Shown here piece after piece: positions 21,841 through 31,500 of a stretch of DNA of 64,000 nucleotides; positions within the stretch are counted from its first letter, which is position 1, and each line of letters begins with the position of its first letter. Origin of the DNA: Beroe ovata (Eukaryota > Ctenophora > Nuda > Beroida > Beroidae). The translations under genes and the position numbers were made by a program. The stretch is taken from contig CAMPET010000018.1 of NCBI GenBank assembly GCA_946803715.1, forward strand, positions 319,554-383,553, in the 5' to 3' direction. Below the pieces are notes generated by a model. That model made no database searches. It was not told the origin of the DNA and was given only the letters and a program-made list of their open reading frames with translations.

Positions 21841-21909
21841 TTTCTCTGATGATAGAATTAGCTAAAAATGAGCAACAAAGTTGCTCTGATTTTTCAAATT
21901 CTGACACAA
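21841..21909 (+). ncRNA. C/D snoRNA candidate, intron 24
   Basis: Box C CTGATGA (21846), CTGA at 21886, 21901 and 21911. Which one is box D is unclear; target unknown. Confidence 0.6.
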
Positions 21910-22099
21910 TCTGAACGAACAAACGATCAATGATGTAACGTCACCCCACTCCTTATTCTATCAATGACACACCCTCCCCTGTTCAGATATTGAAACAGCT
22001 TTCACTGAGAACTGATGACTCCCTGATGACTCAGGCACTGAACTCTGCATGACTAAGGTAATTTCGGGCTACCATCAATGAATTTCGATAAACTCATGT

Positions 22100-22187
22100 G
22101 TACTATGATGAAAAAGACTTGCCCTATATGAAATGTTCATTGTTCATACGATGATCAATGTTTACTCAATTGTTCCTTCTGAAACAC
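22100..22187 (+). ncRNA. C/D snoRNA, intron 25; 18S guide
   Basis: Box C ATGATGA (22105), C'-like ATGATC (22151), box D CTGA (22179). GACTTGCCCT pairs with the 18S AGGGCAAGTC segment just before the universally conserved GTGCCAGC. Confidence 0.75.
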
Positions 22188-22348
22188 TGTCGAAGACACT
22201 CACTGTGACAGGCAATGTCCTGTCTTTCTCCTCACCTTATCCTCATCCAGGTTTTCCAAGTGGAATCAGTCTAGATCGAACTTCACTCAACTCCTTCCTC
22301 CATTCTGTAGGTGTTGAATTTTCTCCTTGAATCCAGTTTCTATCCGAA

Positions 22349-22414
22349 CCAATATGATGCTATTTTTTGACACAACTAATGATTAACCGTGATCATAAAA
22401 TTTTCCTGATGATG
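22349..22414 (+). ncRNA. C/D snoRNA candidate, intron 26
   Basis: Box C ATGATGC (22354), box D CTGA (22406). Target not recognised. Confidence 0.6.
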
Positions 22415-22587
22415 GATCACAAGCGTCTCGTTAAAAAATGGTCATCTCAACCGTCATTCATGAAATATTATCCAGGTTCAGAAAGCGGTGTCAACAAGTC
22501 ACATTGATGTGTCAACACAATGAGAGTGGTGCCAGCATGGTAAGTAAAATCCTATCAGTTATCATAATCACAAAGTGAATCTGTCTT

Positions 22588-22661
22588 GAGCCATGATGAA
22601 TTGCCTTGTGCATTTCACTTGAGATATTCAATGATTCTTGACCTTCCTTGGACTGAGCACA
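22588..22661 (+). ncRNA. C/D snoRNA, intron 27; 18S guide
   Basis: Box C ATGATGA (22593), box D CTGA (22653). CCTTCCTTGGA before box D is complementary to 18S TCCAAGGAAGG, overlapping the U14 domain-B site. Confidence 0.78.
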
Positions 22662-22819
22662 CCGTACCAGATCTCCAAGAAATCACCTGCGATTAAACCT
22701 CTGTTCTGATATAATTATCTTTTTCAGAGCCAAATCAGTGAAATGGGTAATTGCTTCGTCTGATAAAAGAGCAAAGAAAAGGTTAGTGTCAATAGAGATT
22801 ACGGGGAAAAATTGACGAT

Positions 22820-22891
22820 TTCGAATGATGTTTTAATTGGAATTACCGTCTGACTTTTCTGAGTTGACACCTATATAAAATGCTGACAATA
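22820..22891 (+). ncRNA. C/D snoRNA, intron 28; 18S guide
   Basis: Box C ATGATGT (22825), D' CTGA (22850), box D CTGA (22883). TGGAATTACCG before D' pairs with 18S CGGTAATTCCA. Confidence 0.8.
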
Positions 22892-23032
22892 AAATTTTAC
22901 TCACCACTAAACTCTTACGTATGCTTGTCTGTGCTGTAACAAGTTTATAATTTCAGGAGAGGAAAGCGTATCCAGTTCACTCTGAACCGATTAAGGTTGG
23001 TAAACGGTTGATTTCAATGTTACCTTTGATCG

Positions 23033-23112
23033 ATTCAATGATGATATTATTCATTAGTTTCGCGACTAATCTGATTGTCTATGATATGACACCCCTTGGC
23101 TGTCTGAAGAAA
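23033..23112 (+). ncRNA. C/D snoRNA, intron 29; 28S guide
   Basis: Box C ATGATGA (23038), D' CTGA (23071), box D CTGA (23104). CCCTTGGCTGT before box D pairs with 28S ACAGCCAAGGG. Confidence 0.8.
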
Positions 23113-23394
23113 TTTCTCAACCCATTATTCAAACTATATTTCCGATACACCAGAGTAATGTTACCTATTTCAGACCGAGCTTGACGCCTCTGTATCAAGA
23201 CGTTTCCTTTCTGCTCAGGTAAACCACAACGTCCTATTCTTACTGTCACTATTCACACCGTCACCATGTAGCGTCATGATTTGAATTGACCATCTGACGC
23301 CCTAGTGCGGTTATACACTTTTCTCCATATATCTTGTAGTGTCTATGTGGCCTATATCTCATATTGTTATCTATGATTATCCGGTCCTAGAGCC

Positions 23395-23700
23395 GATCAA
23401 TGTGGCACCGCTGTTGCATTTCTGTAGCATACCTGTCGCAACTCTTGCCCCTCTCGGCGTCCCTGCCGCTCCCCGGCGGCGTCCCTGTGGCGCACCCCCA
23501 GCCCTGCCGCCTCACCGCTGCGGCACAGCTATGGCCGTAGTTGTGCCCCGGAGGCTGGGCTCCGGGCGCGCCGCGGTTACGCCCCCGAGTTGCCGTGGTG
23601 GCGCTGCGGGGATGTGAGGCGCAGCCGGGAGTTACGGGAGTGTAGCGGTTGTGTCGCAGCAGATAGCCCTAACGGCTGATATCCCGTACTGGGGCAATGT
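23395..23700. other. GC-rich insertion in host intron 30
   Basis: About 300 bp of strongly GC-rich sequence inside the largest host intron (23219-23797), in an otherwise AT-rich gene. The two halves show weak, partial inverted similarity. This intron has no convincing box C/D pair. It may be an inserted non-autonomous element. Confidence 0.5.
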
Positions 23701-23879
23701 GAGGGAAGATTATGAGAGATGAACGCTACAGTGACTCTTGTGTTTTTATCTATCTGTATGATGTGAGGGCAAACACTAAAGCATAGTACTCCCACAGGCC
23801 TCACACCAACAGAGGATTCCTGTCAAAGCAATTGTCTAGGTTAGTTGTGTCTTGAATATTGTGCCTCGTTCCTCATCAA

Positions 23880-23958
23880 TAGATCTGATGAAAAGTCCAT
23901 AACTCGCAGTTTCCACTGATTTGCAATGAAGTTTTTCTTCCTTGGATGTCTGATCAAA
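23880..23958 (+). ncRNA. SNORD14: U14 C/D snoRNA (SNORD14), copy 2, intron 31
   Basis: Box C region TCTGATGA (23884-23891) and box D CTGA (23950). Domains A (CTCGCAGTTTCCAC) and B (TTCCTTGGATGT) are identical to copy 1; only a few loop and flanking bases differ. Confidence 0.95.
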
Positions 23959-24129
23959 ACAGCAATTTGCTCTCGTATTACCCATATTTAACCTTGCAGT
24001 ATCATTAACTGAGTTGTCATTTCAGGAGAAGAGACGAACTCATATTGTGCCTGTCAACGCCTTATCTGGTGAGTCATGACACCATTGTGAGACACATGGA
24101 AACCATTGTGAGACACATGGACTCCTGAA

Positions 24130-24207
24130 GTTGTATGATGTAACATTTCCCCGACTGACCAGTCTAGATAGCTGGATCATGTTGAATGCATGTATTATCT
24201 GATATGC
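24130..24207 (+). ncRNA. C/D snoRNA, intron 32; 18S guide
   Basis: Box C ATGATGT (24135), D' CTGA (24155), box D CTGA (24199). GCATGTATTA before box D pairs with 18S TAATACATGC. Confidence 0.78.
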
Positions 24208-24419
24208 ACTGCTTTGCACGTATCTATAGACATTCAATTCAACAAGTCGGTTCTCTAACACGTTCCTCTATCTCAGTTAGCACACAAGATTGGATACAAA
24301 GATTACCCCCTTTTCATCTTAATGGGGTAAGTAGTTGTTCTAATTGATAGTGATTTTAATTAGGTTACACTGCAACTGGGTGTTCCCTTTTAGTTTGCCA
24401 CTGAAAGGGCAGCCCGATG

Positions 24420-24580
24420 GTGTTTGGATGTGTCTCACCTTGAGACGTATCCTCCATGCTGTTGCAAAACAAGGGACCGTGATGATGTCTCATCACTCGT
24501 GAGACACTTGTGTCTCATCGTGGTGTTTGAGACACTCGCGTGTGTCTCCATTGCATATTCCTTGTGTCTCGTGGAGACTC
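24420..24580. repeat. GTGTCTCA/TGAGACAC direct and inverted repeats in host intron 33
   Basis: At least eight copies of GTGTCTC or its complement GAGACAC lie in both orientations across this intron, which has no clear C/D pair. Two more TGAGACACATGG copies occur at about 24087-24121 in the previous intron. Confidence 0.7.
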
Positions 24581-24787
24581 TAGTAGTCTGTTACCTCGGG
24601 GATAAACCATGCAATTGACAAAATTTATTTTTGTCGACTTTGCACGACAAGTATTAACACAACGTCTGAACCTCAATTTTCACCCAGGGTTCAGTAGTTC
24701 CACGTCACACGACATTTGGTGAGGTTGCCACTATTCTAAATCAGGTGAATATAGTTTCCCTTCATCAATCTTCTCTCATTCCAAATA

Positions 24788-24863
24788 ATACAATGATGAT
24801 ACATCATGCACCACTCTGAAATACAGTGTGGACATTCTTCCAGAACATCTAAGCCTGACGTAT
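24788..24863 (+). ncRNA. C/D snoRNA, intron 34; double 18S guide, copy 2
   Basis: Box C ATGATGA (24793), D' CTGA (24816), box D CTGA (24855). Body essentially identical to 20850-20915, with both 18S guides intact. Confidence 0.88.
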
Positions 24864-25015
24864 TAGGCAGTCAGGAGTCATCTTATTCCAGCGTTGAGAC
24901 AAGTTATTTATAGCCAATTGTTTCAGATCAGTCTCATAGCTCACGACAGAAATAATCAAGTGGTGAATATGAATTCTGGTGAGTTGTAAAGCTTGTCATC
25001 TCCTTATATGTTTGA

Positions 25016-25086
25016 TTAAAATGATGACACACCCAGCTCTCTTCGACTGTTGGCTGAGGACAACTTATCCCTAGAACCTGATATAC
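25016..25086 (+). ncRNA. C/D snoRNA, intron 35, copy 2
   Basis: Box C ATGATGA (25021), D' CTGA (25054), box D CTGA (25078). Duplicate of 21076-21136. Confidence 0.8.
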
Positions 25087-25235
25087 TGTTTATAATAAGG
25101 GTTGTCAATGTCAGAAGTAGTCCTCATGTGCTAATAGATGTCTGTTTCAGATTGACATATTCCGCGTTGACTCTCGCACCGTCATCAGAATTTAGGTAAG
25201 AACACGGGAGAAATATTTGGTTGTGGTTTTGCAAA

Positions 25236-25309
25236 TCCAAGTGATGATCAATTATGTATCTTGAGGCAGTATCAATGAAAGTTTACAGAGCTTTTTAAAT
25301 CTGATGACA
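25236..25309 (+). ncRNA. C/D snoRNA, intron 36; 18S guide (U36 region)
   Basis: Box C GTGATGA (25241), box D CTGA (25301). GAGCTTTTTAA pairs with 18S TTAAAAAGCTC, the region served by human U36. Confidence 0.8.
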
Positions 25310-25463
25310 TGTTACGGCAGCTTGGGTTCACTGTTAACCGACAGCTCAACTAAATTACCACATTTCAGATGACCTTGGCCGTGATATTAAGAACGAATAT
25401 TGGCTGTTACTTCTCTCCTCTGAATTCGTAAGTAACTCTCTTGAAGTTTTTCCCCACAAGTTT

Positions 25464-25532
25464 TTCAAATGATGACAAAATTTGTTATGAATAAACCGTG
25501 TTTATCATTAAAACTACAATTCGCTGATTCAT
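25464..25532 (+). ncRNA. C/D snoRNA, intron 37
   Basis: Box C ATGATGA (25469), box D CTGA (25524). Guide candidate AAACTACAATTCG; target not identified. Confidence 0.7.
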
Positions 25533-25680
25533 CTTACCACAATTAAGGAATGATGCTATAATTATTCAACTTTAATCCAATATTGATCCTTTCAGGCTGA
25601 CAAGAGTGCAGCGGACATATCCTAGAGCTTCAAATATTGGTAGGTTTACATCAAATACCTTGATGAGATGATGAAACATA

Positions 25681-25760
25681 ATTCTATGATGATAAACCAC
25701 CAAAATGTCACTCCTGAAAATTCATGATAGATACTTGGTGCTGCCTTCCTTCTGATTAAA
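25681..25760 (+). ncRNA. C/D snoRNA, intron 38; 18S guide
   Basis: Box C ATGATGA at 25686 (an alternative lies at 25668), D' CTGA (25714), C' CATGATA, box D CTGA (25752). CTGCCTTCCTT before box D pairs with 18S AAGGAAGGCAG. Confidence 0.8.
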
Positions 25761-25906
25761 AATATTTCCTTGTGTTTGATGAAACGTTTTACCCAACCAG
25801 CTTCATTACCGTTAATTTCAGGAACAGATTACTGGCAGAAGAATGATATGACAACGAAACAACTCGTGGTTAGTCGATATTTCTTTGTCTACTGATGTAT
25901 TTCAAC

Positions 25907-25977
25907 ATTTCATGATGATCACAAGATGACGAATCTTATTGTCTGTGGGGATACTTTTTGGCTACAATCTGAAAATA
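25907..25977 (+). ncRNA. C/D snoRNA, intron 39
   Basis: Box C ATGATGA (25912), box D CTGA (25969), short flanking stem TTTC/GAAA. TTTGGCTAC could pair with 28S GTAGCCAAA. Confidence 0.75.
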
Positions 25978-26127
25978 TCTGAACGAAAAAGACACAATTC
26001 TGTATGAATATTGTGAACTTCATGGTTTATTTTTCAGATCTCGGCATGACTTCACTGAAGAACCTGCACTAAACTTCGACTTCATCATCAGGTTTTGAAA
26101 CGATCGATCTTGAAATTTTCAATTTTT

Positions 26128-26226
26128 GTTAAGTGATGATTTCCTTAACTCTTGATTTATGATCCAGCAGTTATTGTTGAGTCACATCATCTGTGATAGT
26201 GGTTTGTTATAGTTACTCTGATTTAA
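26128..26226 (+). ncRNA. C/D snoRNA candidate, last intron
   Basis: Box C GTGATGA (26133), box D CTGA (26218). Longer than average at 89 nt box to box; target not recognised. Confidence 0.6.
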
Positions 26227-26859
26227 CATAACTTTCATAAAATGCTGGGCATGATTATAAGCTATGGTTAACGATACTTGTTTCAGAGTTACCTGACCTG
26301 CAGAGGAGCTAAGGTGTGAAGATCCCACCGTTCCAAATATTTGAGTTGCTAGCCACTAGACTAACGAGGAATAGCTAGCCACTAGACTAACGAGGATTAG
26401 CTTATAGCTATAAATATATGAGGAACGAACTGCCGGACAATCCTGGGAAATTAACGGAGTTAAAAGGTCCTTAAAAAAGGAAGTTCCCTTTTTGATGTTA
26501 AAATTATTGATTGCTATGAATAATTTATTAGGATTATTTGCTGACTGTTCTTTTGTTTTGGCTTTGAAAAAGGTTCTCAAAGACTTGGGATGGAGCAATG
26601 TCCACAGTTTTTCGCCCGCGAGAAATGGTGCTTAAATAGCACTTAAATAGTACTTAAATTCTTAGCGCGTTTGATTGGTCTCTGCTATAAAGGGTTGTGA
26701 ATTTGCTGTAGCGCCTGCGGAGTATTCTGGTAAGTTCTGCATAAGTCAGCGCTGCGTGGGAATGCACATCACACATGCGCGGCTAATATATACATTTGCG
26801 TTGTGCGCCCTTCCTCTTACTAGCTGATCCTTGCCGGATGTTATCTCATATCTGTCCAC

Positions 26860-27260
26860 TGTTTCTTGCGCGCGCGCCTTCATCGAAGGCCGAAACAGGC
26901 TGATCCGAAAAGTTGTTAAAACTTGCGGATGCTATATGTCCACTGCTTGCCGGATGTTGTCTGGCACTCTCTCTTGCGCGCCTTCATCGAAGGCCGAAGC
27001 AGTTTCGGCCACCGATAATGGCGCCGCGCGCAAGAACAAAGAGACAGTGGACAGATAACATTCGGCAATCCACTGTTGCATGTTTCGGCCTTCGATGAAC
27101 TAGGCGCGCGCGACAAACAGATATCAAATAAAATCTGACAACGCAGCGCGCGCGCGGAAATTATTATCAGCGACGCACGCCGCATAACGAAAATAATTTG
27201 CTGCGCACGGCGCACGCGCAATGAAATTATCGACAGACTACAGAGGCTATCATTCTAGGA
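26860..27260. repeat. GC-rich dispersed repeat block
   Basis: Repeated modules GCGCGCGCCTTCATCGAAGG and CCTTCGATGA in both orientations, plus CAGATATCAAATAAAATCTG. It shares modules with the blocks at 7680-8490 and 56300-57000. Confidence 0.75.
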
Positions 27261-27575
27261 CTTCTTCCTATAGGCGACGCACAATTGTTATTCCGCCCGC
27301 CGCATGGCCGGGGATGAAATCCCGCCAGCGAGGGTAGGGAGCAGTAATACAAGGGAGTAATACACATTGGGCGCCTGACTTGAACATGGATATCTAGCCA
27401 AAGCTAGGGAGCTGTTATATTTCAATTGATGATATACCCTGTGAAGTAATTCTATTCATATCCTTTACTGCAAGATCAATGTCACACAGCACCCACACAC
27501 AAGCATACACACACATTGTACACAGGGAACACACATCACACAGACTGATTTCTGCTTAGGATGAAGGGGGTATCC

Positions 27576-27704
27576 AATTTAATGAGATCATGACCAAGTA
27601 CTGAATAGGGAAGAACCTCAGAAAAGTATTGGATTCACCCAATCAATCCCATACTTTTCTGAGTTTCTTCCCTATTCAGTACTTGGTCATGATCTCATTA
27701 AATT
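27576..27704. repeat. Near-perfect fold-back element
   Basis: The left arm AATTTAATGAGATCATGACC continues through AAGTACTGAATAGGGAAGAA to about 27628. It is mirrored almost base for base from about 27651 to 27704 around a loop of about 22 bp. Typical of a recent palindromic MITE. Confidence 0.88.
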
Positions 27705-28162
27705 GATGATAGACCCCAGGCCCGTGGAGGATTTTGTTGTCTGCTTCACAATATGCATCAGTGATGCATACTGTTCCTTACTTTATTGTTCCTTAAAAAG
27801 AGTAATAACAAATAAAAACTCCTTTATTCAAGTCTTCATTTATCAGGCAGATATAAAAGCTCTTTGAACATGACATAGGGCATGGAATAGTCGAATTGAA
27901 GTCGACAAATAGAATGTGGATAGATGAATAAATTGATGATTGCATACTTATCAGATCCTGTATATATAATTGAATTCAATTCTTGTCCACAGTCCACTGA
28001 CTTCTTTGTGCCAGAATTCTGATACATGTGCCAAAGTACAGTTTCTCCTCCAGAGTTCCTTTACCTGTTTAAATAATGATGGTTGAAAGATATGACATGT
28101 CTGTGCATGCAATGAATAAGAAAGCATGAGCATATTCAATTTCAAATTCTATCTTGGGAATT

Positions 28163-28377
28163 AGGCGTTAGACCTGCATAAGACTAGCGCCGGACCAGCG
28201 CTAGACCGGTGCCAAACCAACGCCGAACCAGCGCCAAACCTGCATCAGACCTGCGTCAGACCGGCGGTAGAACTGCATTAGACCCGGGCCAAACCTGCAC
28301 AATACCGGCGCCAAGCCTGCATTAGACCGGCATTAGACTGGCATTAGACTGGCGTTAGACCTGCATAAGACCGGTTT
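28163..28377. repeat. AGACCTGCAT/AGACCGGCGC minisatellite
   Basis: About sixteen degenerate copies of a 10-14 bp unit alternating AGACCTGCAT, AGACCGGCG and CCAAACC variants. Confidence 0.8.
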
Positions 28378-28518
28378 ATAGGATGTTATAAGAATTGTCA
28401 TATAAGAATTGTCATATAATATTGTTATGACATTTTGTTTATCAAATCAATAAAGTGATTTTGAGACTTCTGCAATCTATCACATTCATCTGAATTTTCT
28501 CCTTTGTAAGGTCATCTT

Positions 28519-31500
28519 ATGAGAAATCATCATTTACATTGGCTCTGGTTGATTCTCCTGGTCTGTCATGCCACTGTTTTTGCTGGTCTGGGCAAAGGTC
28601 TGTGGATCTTGTGGTTAATTGGTGAATGACATCAATCTGTCTGATGGTGATACGTATTCTATCTTTTCACCATGAAACTTTCAGGTTATGAGGCCTTGAT
28701 ATGCACAGAGAACAGTCTCTTATTATCTAGTGACAGTTCTGAGAAAATTCTTTTGTATAGTGACATTCCAATCAGAGATGTGCAGATTGGCTTGGGACAT
28801 ATTTATTACCTTCAAAGCAGGTGAAAAGACTCAGACAATGGACAATGGACATTGGACATTTTCCTACTGTAGTACAGTCTCAATATACATCTTTTCCGTG
28901 AAGTAAGACCTGTTTTTCTGAGACTTTTCCTTCTTCACAGTGATTTAAGGGTACAAGACCTCAGTTCTGGTGTCAAACGGTCATTACTAACTTTCCCATC
29001 CTCCATGAATGCTGTTAATTTAGTGTTGGATTCACTGAATGGTAAGATTATCTTTATTCATTACCTACTTCAAACGAACTATTGATGAGCTTGGTATTCA
29101 ATGTGAATAGCTTTATCAGATCATGGATAATTGAAATTTCCAGGTCTTCTCTTTTGGGCTGATAGCGTCAGTGGAACCATTTATTTGTCCCAGTTAGGGA
29201 AATACGTCAGAGCTATCACTCAGTTTGATAAAACACATTACACTCTTTCAAATATGAAAGTTGATGAACATAACATGTAAGAGTATCTGCTGTGAATGTC
29301 AAATATAAAACATTGTTACCAAGATTGATCATGGAACATAGGTTCATACCAACACTTCCCTACCACAACTCCCTACAGGTTTTTGTTTGTCTCTGCAAGT
29401 GTAGGTTCTACTACACATATATACCAGTTGGAGTACAGTGGGGATCGGAAAACCCAGGTTTACAGTGTACCTGCTACTGATTGCTCTTTCACGCTCGACT
29501 CTGCATCAAAGAGGTCTGTTTTCTCTACAAATTTATGGGTGTTCACTGTTCAGTGTTCACTGTTCAGTGTTCTTATTAGCTCGATTATCACAATCTGTAC
29601 ACAACTTAAGGTAGAATATTTTGAAATCTAACACATTTTACGTTATGTGGTATGAGTTTGTAATATGTGGGATTGATGAGTCTTATAGAACCTTCACACC
29701 TTAACAGATTCATTATTAATCTCCTTAGCGGGTGCAAAGTAATTAAGTTTAAATAAGTTTTAACAAATTGCACCCCCTGCATCATGAATGGGCATTTGAA
29801 CCTTCTTGTGAAGTAATGAGAGTGTTTGTCGAAAAGCTAGGGACTGATTAATTGACACATGGTGTCATCTTATGTGATTTACGAGATTTTGGTTATCAGG
29901 TGCTTTAATTAGCCCCCAATTCCCTCCACAGATTATTCATCGCTGAGAAATACTCGACGACAGTGCACAGTGTGAGTTACGACCCAACATCTGAGCATGT
30001 TCTCACCGCCCACCTCCACCTGGTGTCAGCTATTGGTGTCACGAGTGTGAGTTTCTGGGAGGAGAAGCTGTATCTGACGGGGAAGAAAGTGAATGGTGTG
30101 GTCGTGTTGGATGTTTCCACCGGTGGACAGACCAGTGAAATGGAGGAGCTTGGAAGTCTTAGGTGAGTGGTGTCAATGTGGCATCAGAGTGGTGTCAACG
30201 TTATTAACAAGTCCTTTCTAAGGACGGACAGAGTGGTGTAAATTTAGCGACAGAGTGGTTTCAATGTAGCGACAGAGCGGTGTCAATGCGGTGACAGAGT
30301 GGTGTCAGTTTATCAAGAAGTGGTGTCATACGACGGCCAGAGTTTTGTCAATTTAGTGACATAGTGGCAATAATGTCATGGAAAATTGGTATCAATTAAG
30401 TGACAGATTGGCGATAACGTCAAGATAGAGTGGTGCCATCGTAAATGACACCACTGTCACCAATGTTAAGTGGTGTCAATGTGGCAACAGATTGGTCCTT
30501 CTTAATGAGGCGACAGAGTGGTTTCGATGTTGTGACAGAGTGGTGTCAATATCAGGTACAGGTGTGTCAATATCAGGTGCAGGGTTAAACCAACCTTTTA
30601 CAAAATGGGAGACAGCTGTGTAGATGGGTGTTACATGACTTTCTTGACGCGGAAAATGGAAACACGATTGAAGAGTAAAATCTCTCCATTCATTCAGGCG
30701 TTTATAAGTTGGTCGGGGTGTAAGTGTTAAGTGTGAGTGCAGACTGCAGAGTGCCTAAGAACTGCTTGAACCCCTCCCTCAATATCATAATTTTCTCAAC
30801 AATCGGAAAATTTTTCATTTGTGAATCGTTGGAGTAAGTAACCAAACCACTTACAACTTTTAAATTTGTAACCGAGACTATAGAATAACGATTCTGTATA
30901 TGAGACTGTGTATGAGACTCCATTTTGTTTACTCTCTACTTTACAAGGTGGTAACCTGAAATCACGAATGTATCGAGAATCAAAAATCATATCGGCAATT
31001 TACCGTAGTGATAAACGAATTAATTCTCCGCATGTAAGTTTCTGCGGAGTTCAAAGCATGTCAGAAATGAATCTGATTACCTAATCGAGCATTTGCAATA
31101 ATTGTCCTAAAAAGTGAGTAAGCTTTCAGATTTTAGTCAATTTCTACCGGAAAATTCCCTACTTTGTCTCAATGGAGCGATATGCGCGCGGCTTATCAAT
31201 CTGCACGTGTTGGAAGTCATCTGCATAGCAACCATAGCAACGCGACTTATAATGATAAACTCGCACGTGCAGATTCATTTCTCACCATTCCTCTTTAGTT
31301 TTGCGACATATTGTTCCGTTTTACACTCAGCCATGGCAAACAACATCAACACTGTTGACTCCGGATCTTCTATCGGGAACCCGATTTTCAACTCAACCCC
31401 CAAGAGATCCAGTTTTATAGAAAGACACAACCGCGCAGCAGGGCTATTTAGCCAAGGTGTTGTGTCCGAGAAGAAGAACGTTAGTTTGGGCGGACGAACC

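Larger units (their letters stand above)
16234..26345 (+). ncRNA. Multi-intron non-coding snoRNA host gene (UHG/GAS5-type)
   Basis: A spliced, apparently non-coding transcript whose introns carry snoRNAs. Inferred exons: 16234-16279, 16452-16521, 16745-16798, 16962-17008, 17169-17231, 17416-17462, 17644-17691, 17858-17919, 18151-18209, 18392-18440, 18625-18678, 18859-18917, 19079-19139, 19309-19358, 19543-19595, 19764-19833, 20008-20048, 20229-20289, 20492-20545, 20764-20802, 20983-21033, 21203-21257, 21480-21541, 21727-21805, 21987-22057, 22251-22310, 22476-22539, 22728-22781, 22957-22999, 23174-23218, 23798-23839, 24026-24068, 24277-24326, 24688-24744, 24927-24978, 25151-25195, 25369-25427, 25596-25639, 25822-25868, 26038-26091 and 26287 onward. 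Exons are mostly 40-70 nt, start after TTTCAG and end at GTAAGT-like donors, and I found no continuous reading frame across them. 37 of 40 introns hold a box C (RTGATGA) and box D (CTGA) pair near mid-intron. The borders near 21727, 22310 and the 3' end are the least certain. Confidence 0.88.
26346..28518. other. Intergenic region with several repeat families
   Basis: Between the snoRNA host and the LRP gene. It contains a tandem GCTAGCCACTAGACTAACGA duplication (about 26347-26394), a GCGCGC-rich dispersed-repeat block (about 26860-27260), a near-perfect fold-back (27576-27704) and a minisatellite (28163-28377). No gene is supported. Confidence 0.65.

Noticed and set aside
23339-23617. 92-codon Pro/Ala/Arg-rich frame
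   Set aside because: Produced by the GC-rich insertion in a host intron; stop-free only because of base composition.
27480-27540. CA-rich stretch as a CRISPR-like or regulatory array
   Set aside because: Simple degenerate CACACA sequence in a eukaryotic genome; no regular spacers.
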